Source: Mucilaginibacter sp. UR6-11 | Lineage (GTDB): Bacteria > Bacteroidota > Bacteroidia > Sphingobacteriales > Sphingobacteriaceae | Direction: 5' to 3' | Assembly (NCBI RefSeq): GCF_020880695.1 | Contig: NZ_JAJIWO010000004.1 | Location: 1 to 64,000, forward strand | Length of the DNA stretch: 64,000 nucleotides | Shown here: piece by piece, positions 8,547-17,209 of the stretch | How the letters are laid out: the number at the start of each line of letters is the position of its first letter | Position numbering within the stretch: the first letter of the stretch is position 1 | Notes under the pieces: model-generated | The model's database searches: none | The model's input: the letters and a program-made list of their open reading frames with translations, nothing else | What the model was told of the DNA's origin: nothing | Translations under genes and position numbers: made by a program

Positions 8547-9377
8547 TTATTTAATTTGTGTAATGTTTAAAATGTCCATATCGGTATAGTCAAGATTTTC
8601 GCCTGCCATACCCCATATAAAACTATAGCTGGCTGTACCACTACCCGCATGAATGCTCCATGGTGGCGAAACAACAGCTTCGTAATTACCCATAACAATG
8701 TGGCGAGTTTCGTTTCCCTCCCCCATATAATGAAATACTCTTTGGCTTTCCGGTACATCAAAATAAAAATATACCTCCATCCTGCGGTCATGGACATGCG
8801 CCGGCATAGTGTTCCATACGCTGCCTTCACTCAAAATGGTAAGGCCCATAACCAGTTGACAGCTTTGTATACCATCTGCATGAATGTACTTGTTGATTGT
8901 ACGCCGGTTGGCTGTAGCTGCATCGCCTGCATTGACTTTGACTGCCAAATCATAAGTTAATAACGTAGTGGGATAACTGCGATGCGCCGGACAAGAAAGA
9001 ATATAAAATACAGCAGGATTATTACGATCTGTGCTTGCAAACTTTACATTTTCTATGCCTTTGCCAACATACAGGCAATCCAACTTATTAACGGCATAAG
9101 TTTGGTCATTGACAGTTATCTCGCCATCACCAGCTACATTTATAATTCCGATTTCACGGCGTTGTAAAAAGTAATCAGCTTTTAAATTAGGATAACTTTC
9201 AAGTTGAAGTTGCCTATCAATAGGATTTGCTGCGCCAACTATCATCCTGTCATAATGCGTATAAACGCAATTTAGCTCATCTGGCTTTACAATTCCATCC
9301 AGCAAAAAACGCTCACGGATGGCTGCTGTTTGATAAGATTTAAAATCGTCTGGGTGTACGCTATAGATAGATTTCAA
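8547..9377 (-). CDS. kduI: 5-dehydro-4-deoxy-D-glucuronate isomerase
   Basis: Cupin-fold zinc enzyme converting 4-deoxy-L-threo-5-hexosulose uronate (from unsaturated pectin or uronate fragments) to 3-deoxy-D-glycero-2,5-hexodiulosonate. At 276 residues it has the normal family length. The metal-binding motif MPAHVHDRRMEVYFYFD (His-x-His then Glu) is intact near residue 193, and the last His is in PPWSIHAGSG. The N-terminus SVHPDDFKSYQTAAIRERFL is typical of KduI. The start is TTG at 9377; no in-frame ATG lies near the expected start. It is the first gene of the minus-strand uronate operon, with a 208-bp divergent spacer to the YhcH gene. Confidence 0.95.
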   Translation of the reverse strand: MKSIYSVHPDDFKSYQTAAIRERFLLDGIVKPDELNCVYTHYDRMIVGAANPIDRQLQLESYPNLKADYFLQRREIGIINVAGDGEITVNDQTYAVNKLDCLYVGKGIENVKFASTDRNNPAVFYILSCPAHRSYPTTLLTYDLAVKVNAGDAATANRRTINKYIHADGIQSCQLVMGLTILSEGSVWNTMPAHVHDRRMEVYFYFDVPESQRVFHYMGEGNETRHIVMGNYEAVVSPPWSIHAGSGTASYSFIWGMAGENLDYTDMDILNITQIK

Positions 9378-9585
9378 GATTAGTTAGATTTTTGGTGATG
9401 AATGGCAATTTTACAATTTATCACTCAATTAAAAGCTAACACCGCTATATTTTTACGCAAACGATGTAGAATTATAAACTGCCTGTTATTTTTGACGAAG
9501 TAAGCCGGCTTTTATTGTTAAATACTTGTATTATTGAATAATAAAAACCAATATATCCGGCCCGTCGGCGCTAAATTATTCTATC

Positions 9586-10194
9586 ATGAAAATATCACTT
9601 AACCGCATATTGATCCTTTTGGTTGTAGCATTGCTGGTCAGTTTGACAGCTTCCGCTCAAACTACTGAAAGCACCTCCAAAGCATGGGTTAAAAAAGGTG
9701 ACTGGAGAAATGGAGTTAAATTAGACCTGTACAAAGATCTTAATAATGAAGAGTTTGCCATCCAATACAGACGCAATAAGGCATATTGGGACAAAGCTTT
9801 CGCATTTATAGCAAATACCCAACTGGACACTTTATCAGTAGGTAAACATTTAATTGATGGTGAAAATGTTTTTGCTACCGTGAGTGACGGGCCCACTAAA
9901 GATTATAATAAAACCGGGTGGGAAGCACACCGAAAATATATTGATCTCCATTTAATGATACATGGTAAAGAAAGGATAGGCATGATGGATCCGGCCACTG
10001 CTGCTGTAACTAACCCATATGATGCCGCTAAGGATGTTGTCAACTTTGATACGAATACCAAGGGTAATTATTATGTAGCCGATCCCGGAACTTTATTTAT
10101 ATTTTTCCCGCAAAACCCGCACCGGCCTGGCATCCATGTTGAGGGATATGATACCGTAAAAAAATTGGTGATTAAAATAAAAGTTGCCGACTAA
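9586..10194 (+). CDS. secreted YhcH/YjgK/YiaL (DUF386) family protein
   Basis: A 202-residue protein of the YhcH/YjgK/YiaL family, cupin-like proteins often found with sialic-acid or uronate genes. Family hallmarks are WEAHRKYIDLHLMIHGKERI (about residues 109-128) and FFPQNPHRPGIHV (about 171-183), whose His and Glu residues probably bind metal. Unlike the cytosolic E. coli members it carries a clear signal peptide (residues 1-24, ending SAQ), so it is probably periplasmic. It is divergent from kduI. An AT-rich 15-bp palindrome (9529-9543) lies in the spacer but is weak evidence for regulation. The reaction is unknown. Confidence 0.88.
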   Translation: MKISLNRILILLVVALLVSLTASAQTTESTSKAWVKKGDWRNGVKLDLYKDLNNEEFAIQYRRNKAYWDKAFAFIANTQLDTLSVGKHLIDGENVFATVSDGPTKDYNKTGWEAHRKYIDLHLMIHGKERIGMMDPATAAVTNPYDAAKDVVNFDTNTKGNYYVADPGTLFIFFPQNPHRPGIHVEGYDTVKKLVIKIKVAD

Positions 10195-10197
10195 TTG

Positions 10198-10581
10198 CTA
10201 TAAAACCAACTGTGCGTGCAGCTTAATCAGTGTTTGCAGCGGATCTGAACTTAAACCCGGATGAACCTTGGATGCCTGCACCACAGTACTGCGTGTAGCG
10301 GTCAGCCATCTAAAACGCGAAGCTTCGTCCAATTGGGCTATTGGCCCGCCTTCTGCACTGCCACGGCATATCAGCTCGAACGCGTGCAGATTTGCCTTAA
10401 TATCCTGTGCCTCTTCATAACTGGTGAAACAACAAATGCGCTCCTCATTTACGGTAATTATTGCCTGTAAAAAGTTTAATTTTTTGCAATACAGAACCAC
10501 CCCTACATTCATAAATTCTTCACGCTCTACCCTGGGTACAACGCGCACTACCGCATACTCAAAAACGTGCTTCCCTGGCAT
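10198..10581 (-). CDS. DUF3037 family protein, partner of HipA-like kinase
   Basis: A 127-residue protein matching DUF3037 by its conserved N-terminal segment (FEYAVVRVVPRVEREEFMNVGVVLYC) and its remaining mixed alpha/beta body. The first codons overlap the end of the HipA-like kinase gene by 23 bp, so the two are translated as a coupled pair. The function is unknown. Partnership with the kinase suggests a regulator, substrate or antitoxin-like partner, but it has no recognisable DNA-binding motif. It converges with the YhcH gene with only 3 bp between stop codons. Confidence 0.82.
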   Translation of the reverse strand: MPGKHVFEYAVVRVVPRVEREEFMNVGVVLYCKKLNFLQAIITVNEERICCFTSYEEAQDIKANLHAFELICRGSAEGGPIAQLDEASRFRWLTATRSTVVQASKVHPGLSSDPLQTLIKLHAQLVL

Positions 10582-11335
10582 TTTGTGCTTCTTTTATAAA
10601 AATGTCTGATGCTGCTATCCGCAGCAATAAAAATTGAACGTATACTTCACGGTGTTCGGCTGCTGTTTCCATATTGTCAGCCAGCCATTCGTCAGGTATT
10701 AATCCTGTGATATTACGGATAATGTCCTCGTTTAAAATAGATTTAAATTCGGCATCTACCAACGCCAGCTCTGTGGCCCGAGGTAGCAGAACATGATCTT
10801 TTACCTGAACAAACGGCCGCACCGCCTGCTCTTGCCAATTATCCCACGAATGATGAAAATATAACGCCGCGCCGTGGTCTATCAGCCATAGCTCTTTATG
10901 CCATATTAACATATTGGTATTACGTGGTGTCCGATCGACATTAGTTAACAGACAATCCAACCATACTATTTTTGAGGCCAGTTTCGAATCAATAACAGTA
11001 ACCGCGGGATCAAATGTTATTGCACCGGAAAGATAGTGCAACGCCAGATTAAGCCCGACACTGGCTTTAAGCAAATCTTGTATCTCTTCGTCAGGCTCAG
11101 TACGGCCAAATGCCTCGTCCAGGTTGGCAAATACAAGTTCTGGTACTTTTAAACCCAATATCCGTGACAATTCGCCACCTATCAGTTCGGCAATTAATGC
11201 TTTTACTCCCTGGCCAGCCCCTTTAAATTTAAGTACATACAAAAATTCGTCATCGGCTTCCGCTATAGCCGGCAGAGACCCACCCTCACGCAACGGGGTG
11301 ACGTAGCGTGTTACATTTACAGTTCTAAGTTCCAT
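10559..11335 (-). CDS. HipA-like protein kinase domain protein
   Basis: A 258-residue stand-alone HipA-fold kinase. ATP-binding and catalytic features visible are a Lys in FLYVLKFKGAGQGVKALIAEL (about residues 26-46), the catalytic loop DCLLTNVDRTPRNTNML (about 127-143, Asp and Asn in the HipA arrangement), and the Mg-binding LIDHGAALYFHH (about 150-161, DHG in place of DFG/DFD). It is much shorter than HipA (about 440 residues) and lacks the HipA N-terminal domain. No HipB-type helix-turn-helix gene is adjacent; a DUF3037 gene overlaps its 3' end instead. It may phosphorylate a translation factor or the partner, but the target is unknown. Confidence 0.82.
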   Translation of the reverse strand: MELRTVNVTRYVTPLREGGSLPAIAEADDEFLYVLKFKGAGQGVKALIAELIGGELSRILGLKVPELVFANLDEAFGRTEPDEEIQDLLKASVGLNLALHYLSGAITFDPAVTVIDSKLASKIVWLDCLLTNVDRTPRNTNMLIWHKELWLIDHGAALYFHHSWDNWQEQAVRPFVQVKDHVLLPRATELALVDAEFKSILNEDIIRNITGLIPDEWLADNMETAAEHREVYVQFLLLRIAASDIFIKEAQNAREARF

Positions 11336-11497
11336 TTATATTCAGGATTTAAAACTAATCATTTATCCTAAATGCTTTATATTATATAAATAAATTGCCC
11401 GTACTTTTAAATTGCCGTGTTTCTTTGTAAACACAATGTTGCCTTGAGCTTCTTAAATCGGTTGCAGATGTCAGAAATATATTTATAAATTGGCTGC

Positions 11498-12181
11498 ATG
11501 AAAACTAAACTAATTTTACTTTTTGCCCTGTTTGTGGCTGCATCAGCCAACGCACAGGACTGGCCTAATATTAACCATTACAGCAAGGCGAATGAAAATT
11601 TACCAGCTCCGTCGGCCGGTGAGAAGCGAGTGGTTTACATGGGTGACTCAATAACCGACTTCTGGATAGGTAATGATTCAACCTTTTTTAAAACCAAACC
11701 ATATATTGATCGTGGTATCAGCGGTCAAACAACCGGACAAATGTTATTACGCTTCCGCGAGGACGTGATCAATTTAAAACCGGCGGTTGTTGTAATATTA
11801 GCCGGTATTAATGACATAGCAGAGAACAACGGCCCCTCAAAACTAGAGGATGTAATGGGTAATATTATCTCGATGGCCGAATTGGCCCGCGCTAACCACA
11901 TTAAAGTGGTGTTATCTTCTGTATTACCGGCTGCTGCTTTCCCTTGGAGACCGGCTATCGACCCCAAACCAAAAGTAAAGGCATTAAACCAAATGATTAA
12001 GGAGTATGCGGCAAAAAACAAATTCATTTACCTGGATTATTTCACCGTGATGGCTGATGAAAATGCAGGTTTACCAAAAAATCTTTCTAAAGACGGTGTG
12101 CATCCTAACCTGGAAGGCTATAAAATGATGGAGCCTTTGGCTGAGCAGGCAATAGCGCAGGCTTTAAAAGCTAAGCAATAA
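11498..12181 (+). CDS. secreted SGNH/GDSL-type esterase
   Basis: A 227-residue exported hydrolase with a signal peptide (residues 1-19, ending ANAQ). All SGNH blocks are present: block I MGDSITDFW with nucleophile Ser (about residue 51), block II Gly in GISGQTT (about 74), block III GIND (about 107-110) and block V DGVHP, with Asp and His of the triad near residues 200-203. It likely removes acetyl or acyl groups from glycans in the periplasm, fitting the neighbouring pectin and sugar genes. A -7-like TATATTTA lies at 11478-11485, 12 bp before the start codon. Confidence 0.9.
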   Translation: MKTKLILLFALFVAASANAQDWPNINHYSKANENLPAPSAGEKRVVYMGDSITDFWIGNDSTFFKTKPYIDRGISGQTTGQMLLRFREDVINLKPAVVVILAGINDIAENNGPSKLEDVMGNIISMAELARANHIKVVLSSVLPAAAFPWRPAIDPKPKVKALNQMIKEYAAKNKFIYLDYFTVMADENAGLPKNLSKDGVHPNLEGYKMMEPLAEQAIAQALKAKQ

Positions 12182-12195
12182 TAACGTTTTTTTAT

Positions 12196-12225
12196 ATAAA
12201 AGCCATCCCGCGGGATGGCTTTTAT
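12196..12225. terminator. bidirectional intrinsic terminator
   Basis: A perfect 30-bp palindrome whose core is GCCATCCCG/CGGGATGGC, flanked by A4/T4, lies between the convergent esterase gene (ends 12181) and the glpF-type gene (ends 12259). Confidence 0.85.
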
Positions 12226-12258
12226 GTTTAATACTCGGTTGTCTTTTGCCATTGGGGC

Positions 12259-12990
12259 TTATACCTTTAAAAATAGATATAAACCCGCCGCTACGGCAGA
12301 TCCTATAATGGGTCCGACAACCGGCACCCAGGCATAATCCCAACCGGTGCTTCCTTTTTCGGGTATGGGTAATATCGCATGTATTATTCTGGGGCCTAAG
12401 TCGCGAGCCGGATTTATTGCGTAACCTGTAGTACCACCTAAAGATAAGCCAATGGCCCATACCAACAGGCTAACCGGCAGCGCTCCCAACGATCCTAAAC
12501 CTATTGGCGTTTTTGTAGCACCTATCTCTCCTTTGGTAAAGTAAAATATAACAAATAGTAAAACAAACGTCCCGATAACTTCGCTGATTAAGTTAGAAGG
12601 GATATTTTTTATTGCCGGCGATGTACAAAACACCGCCGATTTTAATCCCGGTTCCTTGGTAGTATAAAAATGATCTTTATACATTAAATACACCAGCACC
12701 GCACCTAACATAGCGCCCGCAAACTGAGCCAATATAAATAAAGGCACCTTGGCCCAGCTAAATTGCCCGGCTATAGCCAAAGCGATAGTTACCGCCGGGT
12801 TTAAATGAGCACCGCTATAAGGGCCGGCTATAACTACACCGGCAAATACGCCCAGCGCCCAACCCGTTGTGATTACTATCCAACCACTATTATGGCCCTT
12901 GGTACCCGTTAGTACCACGTTTGCAACCACTCCGTTTCCCAACAGGATCACGAACATAGTGCCGATAAGTTCGGCGGTAAATTCTGACAT
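12259..12990 (-). CDS. glpF: glycerol facilitator (aquaglyceroporin)
   Basis: A 243-residue MIP-family channel with six membrane helices and two half-helices. The two NPA motifs are GAHLNPAVTIALA (about residue 65) and GYAINPARDLGPR (about 191). The Asp after the second NPAR is the signature of glycerol-conducting rather than water-only channels. It is the last gene of the glpD-glpK-glpF operon, 32 bp after glpK, and passes glycerol into the cell for phosphorylation. Confidence 0.95.
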   Translation of the reverse strand: MSEFTAELIGTMFVILLGNGVVANVVLTGTKGHNSGWIVITTGWALGVFAGVVIAGPYSGAHLNPAVTIALAIAGQFSWAKVPLFILAQFAGAMLGAVLVYLMYKDHFYTTKEPGLKSAVFCTSPAIKNIPSNLISEVIGTFVLLFVIFYFTKGEIGATKTPIGLGSLGALPVSLLVWAIGLSLGGTTGYAINPARDLGPRIIHAILPIPEKGSTGWDYAWVPVVGPIIGSAVAAGLYLFLKV

Positions 12991-13022
12991 AATTTTATCG
13001 TTTTAGGTTAGTTTGGTTTATT

Positions 13023-14513
13023 TTATAGTTGTGTCCATACTTTTACAGCCGCAACAGCCTTGTGCCATCCTTTAATCATTTGGTCTGTATTTATTGACAG
13101 ATCAGGTTTAAAACTTCGGTTTATTTGCCATTGTTGCCTGATCTCATCAATGCTATTCCAATACCCGGTGGCAAGCCCGGCAAGATAAGCTGCACCTATT
13201 GCGGTAACCTCGGTAACCTCAGGACGTACAACCGCAGTTTTTAGAATATTGGCCTGAAACTGCATTAATAAATTGTTAGCTGTTGCACCACCATCAACCC
13301 TCAACTCCTGGATCTGCACACCAGAGTCAGCTTCCATCGCCTTTAAAACTTCTAAGGTTTGATAGGCGATGCTTTCAAGCGCAGCACGTGCAATATGTGA
13401 GTTATTAGTACCACGTGTGATACCGAAAATAGTGCCGCGCGCGTATTGATTCCAATGAGGGGCGCCTAAACCGGCAAAGGCGGGTACCAAATAAACGCCT
13501 CCGCTATCCGTCACCTTTAATGCCAGCTTTTCAACCTCTGCAGCAGCTGAGATGATTTTAAGCTCATCACGCAACCACTGCACTACTGCGCCGGCAATAA
13601 ATATGCTACCTTCAAGAGCGTATTGCACATCGTTACCAATTTTCCAGGCTATAGTAGTAATCAGGTTGTTTTTTGAAATAATGGGCTTGTTGCCAATATT
13701 CATCAGCATAAAACAACCTGTACCATAGGTATTTTTCACCATACCCACCCTGGTGCACAGCTGGCCAAAAAGAGCCGCTTGCTGGTCGCCGGCTATACCG
13801 GCAATCGGAATTTTTGCTGCAAAGATATCGCCTGCGGTTTCGCCGTATACTTCGCTACTTGATTTTACAGCAGGCAGCATACTTGCTGGTATATTAAATA
13901 GCTGAAGCAACTCGGTATCCCAATCCAACAGATGTATATTAAAAAGCATAGTCCTCGATGCATTGCTTACATCTGTAACATGCGTTTTCCCGGCTGTCAT
14001 GTTCCAGATCAACCATGAATCAATGGTTCCAAAAGCGAGGTCACCCGCCTCAGCTTTTTCCCTGGCCCCGGCCACATTGTCAAGTATCCATTGAATTTTT
14101 GTGGCCGAAAAATAGGCATCAAGTACCAGTCCTGTTTTTTCCTGGATCAGCTTATCAGCACCTTCGGCCTTTAAATCATCACAAATGGCGGCAGTACGCC
14201 TGTCCTGCCATACAATGGCATGGTATATCGGCTCGCCGGTAGCCCTGTCCCAAACCACCGTCGTTTCGCGCTGGTTGGTTATTCCGATAGCGGCAATATC
14301 ATCTGGTTTAAGATTAGCCTTTATTATGGCTTCAGTTGCGACAGATGCCTGCGTAGACCAAATTTCGCGGGCATTATGCTCCACCCAGCCCGGCTGCGGA
14401 TAGATCTGGGTGAACTCTCTTTGGGCGACGGACACCATACTCCCCGCTTTATTGAAAACAATAGCGCGCGAGCTGGTGGTACCCTGGTCAAACGACAAAA
14501 TGTACTTCTCCAT
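13023..14513 (-). CDS. glpK: glycerol kinase
   Basis: Cytoplasmic FGGY-family kinase that phosphorylates glycerol to sn-glycerol-3-phosphate using ATP. Its 496 residues are full length. Visible motifs are the N-terminal phosphate loop [23 protein letters not shown] (about residue 80), GTIDSWLIW, and [20 protein letters not shown]. It lies 50 bp after glpD and 32 bp before glpF, so the three form one operon. Confidence 0.97.
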   Translation of the reverse strand: MEKYILSFDQGTTSSRAIVFNKAGSMVSVAQREFTQIYPQPGWVEHNAREIWSTQASVATEAIIKANLKPDDIAAIGITNQRETTVVWDRATGEPIYHAIVWQDRRTAAICDDLKAEGADKLIQEKTGLVLDAYFSATKIQWILDNVAGAREKAEAGDLAFGTIDSWLIWNMTAGKTHVTDVSNASRTMLFNIHLLDWDTELLQLFNIPASMLPAVKSSSEVYGETAGDIFAAKIPIAGIAGDQQAALFGQLCTRVGMVKNTYGTGCFMLMNIGNKPIISKNNLITTIAWKIGNDVQYALEGSIFIAGAVVQWLRDELKIISAAAEVEKLALKVTDSGGVYLVPAFAGLGAPHWNQYARGTIFGITRGTNNSHIARAALESIAYQTLEVLKAMEADSGVQIQELRVDGGATANNLLMQFQANILKTAVVRPEVTEVTAIGAAYLAGLATGYWNSIDEIRQQWQINRSFKPDLSINTDQMIKGWHKAVAAVKVWTQL

Positions 14514-14563
14514 TAGATATTCCAGGTTGTTATTGGTTGGTTTACTTACAAATATATTTTTTA

Positions 14564-16156
14564 TTATGATGTATAAGGGCCTATCAGATAATTGTTGGCC
14601 AGCTTAATAAAATTTATTACCTGCCTTCTTTGCCACTCCTGATCATATCCAAGTTCTTTTGCGATTAGTTCTGCGACAACCGGCGCTATCGCCATTGCCT
14701 TTTTAGCATCCAAAAACAATATTCTTAGTCGCCTGGCTAATACATCCTCCACGGTGCGGGCCATCTCATGTCGTACCGCCCATATTACTTCAGCGTGCTG
14801 ATAAGGCAAATCTTCAGCAAGTTTTTGCGCTAGCTTAGGATCTGCAATAATCATTGATGCTATTAATTTTTTGTCGCTGCCGTAAACAGACAGATAATCA
14901 TTGTCCAGGTATTGCCGGTATCCATGAATCTTCAAGTCCCTTGTTATACAAACCCACATCTTTAATCCTGCAGTTTTGATGACTTTATCTATTGTATCCT
15001 CAGCCATCTTCCGATAAGTTGTCCATTTACCTCCAATCACCGTGACTAAACCTGAATCACTGACAATAATTTTATGCCCTCTTGAAATCTCTTTTGTAGA
15101 GTTTGTTTTTTTATCAGGAGCAGCCAGCGGGCGCAATCCCGCAAATACAGACAACACATCTTTACGCGTTGGCGGCTGTGTTAAATATTGTTTTGCTGTA
15201 GCCAGGATAAATTCAATCTCTTTATTTAATGCGACGGGCTCCAGGCTGTTACTACCCAATGGAGTATCTGTTGTGCCCACTAAAACATGTTCGTGCCAGG
15301 GTACTGCAAAAAGCACACGTCCGTCCGCGGTTTGAGGGATCATAATAGCTTTGTTTCCTTTAAGGAATGATTTGTTTAACACAATATGGACGCCCTGACT
15401 TGAACGAACCAATGGCCGTTGTGAGGCTTCATCCATTTGCATTATTTCATCTACAAATACTCCGGTTGCATTAATAACGGCTTTTGAGCGGAGGTTATAG
15501 ATTACCCCGCTCTCTGTATCACGGGCCATTACGCCATTGATCCTTCCCTCTTCCGTTTTCAGCAGTCCGGTTACCTTAATATAGTTTAATAAACTTCCGC
15601 CATGTTCTGCGCTGGTTCTGGCCAGACTTATCGCCAGGCGCGCATCGTCAAATTGCCCGTCCCAATATTCAATTCCACCTTTTAATGCTTTCTTTTTAAT
15701 TTCAGGGACAGCGGCTAATACCTCTTGTTTGGTAAGCGACCCGGACACACCAAAACTAAATTTCGCCGCAAGCCAATCATAAATTTTCAAACCAATAAGG
15801 TATTTAGCTTTAGCCAGCCAACTGTAACAGGGGATAATAAATGACTGCGGTTTTACCAAATGAGGCGCATTTTGTAACAGCAGGCCGCGTTCTTGCAAGG
15901 CCTCGTAAACCAACCTAATGTTACCCTGCGCCAGATAACGCACCCCGCCATGTACTAATTTCGTACTTCTGCTTGAAGTGCCTTTAGCATAATCAACTTG
16001 TTCAAGCAACAAGGTTTTGTATCCTCTTGAGGCTGCATCTACTGCTGATCCTAAGCCGGTTGCTCCGCCACCTATTATTATGATATCCCATAAATCGGTT
16101 TCTTTAAGTTCTGCTAAAAAAATCGCCCTGTTAAAACCGGTTTTATTTTGTATCAT
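14564..16156 (-). CDS. glpD: FAD-dependent glycerol-3-phosphate dehydrogenase
   Basis: Membrane-associated flavoenzyme oxidising glycerol-3-phosphate to dihydroxyacetone phosphate and passing electrons to quinone. Its 530 residues have the normal length. The FAD-binding motif [20 protein letters not shown] lies at about residues 26-45, followed by [17 protein letters not shown], and the second signature VFAGLRPLA lies near residue 345. It is the first gene of the glycerol operon, divergent from the DeoR/GlpR-type regulator with a 175-bp spacer that holds a strong inverted repeat. Confidence 0.97.
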   Translation of the reverse strand: MIQNKTGFNRAIFLAELKETDLWDIIIIGGGATGLGSAVDAASRGYKTLLLEQVDYAKGTSSRSTKLVHGGVRYLAQGNIRLVYEALQERGLLLQNAPHLVKPQSFIIPCYSWLAKAKYLIGLKIYDWLAAKFSFGVSGSLTKQEVLAAVPEIKKKALKGGIEYWDGQFDDARLAISLARTSAEHGGSLLNYIKVTGLLKTEEGRINGVMARDTESGVIYNLRSKAVINATGVFVDEIMQMDEASQRPLVRSSQGVHIVLNKSFLKGNKAIMIPQTADGRVLFAVPWHEHVLVGTTDTPLGSNSLEPVALNKEIEFILATAKQYLTQPPTRKDVLSVFAGLRPLAAPDKKTNSTKEISRGHKIIVSDSGLVTVIGGKWTTYRKMAEDTIDKVIKTAGLKMWVCITRDLKIHGYRQYLDNDYLSVYGSDKKLIASMIIADPKLAQKLAEDLPYQHAEVIWAVRHEMARTVEDVLARRLRILFLDAKKAMAIAPVVAELIAKELGYDQEWQRRQVINFIKLANNYLIGPYTS

Positions 16157-16217
16157 TTCATTTCAAGCTATTAATACCTCATTTATGATTAAAACGAAAT
16201 ATTAAACAATAATATGA

Positions 16218-16240
16218 AATATTTTGAAAGTCAAAATATT
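16218..16240. promoter_or_regulatory. candidate operator in the glpD/glpR divergent spacer
   Basis: A perfect inverted repeat, AATATTTTGA (16218-16227) and TCAAAATATT (16231-16240) with a 3-nt spacer, lies in the 175-bp spacer between glpD and the DeoR/GlpR-type regulator. Its position between divergent genes fits autoregulation plus control of the glycerol operon. The assignment to this regulator is inference from position. Confidence 0.5.
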
Positions 16241-16331
16241 ATTCAAAATAATTTTATTTTAAATCTATGAACAGATATAGCGCCAAAATTCCGGTAAAAA
16301 TCAATTAACTTGCAACGTAATTACCTAAACA

Positions 16332-17096
16332 ATGATTAGTTTAACAGAACGACATCAATATATTTTAAACCAGATTCAACTAAAAGGGAATGTAAATGTA
16401 TTGGACCTTTGTAGTGAATTGGAGGTATCATCTGTAACCATTCGGAAGGATTTGAAACTCCTGGAGGATAAGAACTTCCTTTTCCGTACGCACGGCGGGG
16501 CCACACAGCATAATCCCTATACTACTGACCGGCCGGTAAATGAAAAAGAAAAATTACAATCAACGGAAAAGATCAAAATTGGGGCCGCAGCGGCAAAATT
16601 AATCCAACCAGATGATTCCATAATAATTGCATCCGGAACAACCGTTTTAGCCCTGGCCAAAAGCATACAGCCGGCAGGAAATTTAACGGTTATAACGTCG
16701 GCGTTAAACGTGGCTATTGCATTAATTCATCATCCAAATATCGAAATACTTCAGTTGGGGGGGATATTAAGAAAAAGTTCATCATCTGTAATGGGCCCTT
16801 ATGCTGAAAGTATATTATCAGACTTTTTCTGTAGTAAGTTTTTTTTAGGAGTGGACGGAATTGATCTTGACTTTGGTTTAACAACAACAAGTGCTATGGA
16901 GGCGCATTTAAACCGCCAGATGATGTCAGTTTCTCAAAAAACCATTGTAATTGCCGATTCAACTAAATTTGGCAAGCGCGGTTTTGGAAAAATTTGCGGG
17001 TTGGATGAGATCGACCAAATCATAACAGATAAGGGATTACCCGATCATATTGCTGAAAAGCTGGAGACAATGGGCGTTAAAGTAATTTTGGTATAA
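16332..17096 (+). CDS. glpR: DeoR/GlpR-family transcriptional regulator
   Basis: A 254-residue repressor-type regulator. The N-terminal DeoR helix-turn-helix spans about residues 4-56 (RHQYILNQIQLKGNVNV..LCSELEVSSVTIRKDL). The C-terminal sugar-phosphate-sensor domain contains ASGTTVLALAKSI (about 99-111) and FLGVDGIDLDFGLTT (about 171-185). It is divergent from glpD-glpK-glpF and presumably responds to glycerol-3-phosphate, which is inferred from this location. The spacer carries a perfect 10-bp inverted repeat that could be its operator. Confidence 0.9.
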   Translation: MISLTERHQYILNQIQLKGNVNVLDLCSELEVSSVTIRKDLKLLEDKNFLFRTHGGATQHNPYTTDRPVNEKEKLQSTEKIKIGAAAAKLIQPDDSIIIASGTTVLALAKSIQPAGNLTVITSALNVAIALIHHPNIEILQLGGILRKSSSSVMGPYAESILSDFFCSKFFLGVDGIDLDFGLTTTSAMEAHLNRQMMSVSQKTIVIADSTKFGKRGFGKICGLDEIDQIITDKGLPDHIAEKLETMGVKVILV

Positions 17097-17209
17097 CTTC
17101 TACCATACTAAATTAACTGGTTCAGATATGTCAGCCATTAATTCCCATTAACCCAAAAAATAAACGATTCTTTAAGTATTATCTTTACTGTATCAATCAA
17201 TTTTATACT

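Noticed and set aside
9529..9543. AT-only palindrome TATTATT-G-AATAATA upstream of the YhcH gene
   Set aside because: Such AT palindromes are frequent by chance in AT-rich spacers; no second copy or promoter geometry supports it.
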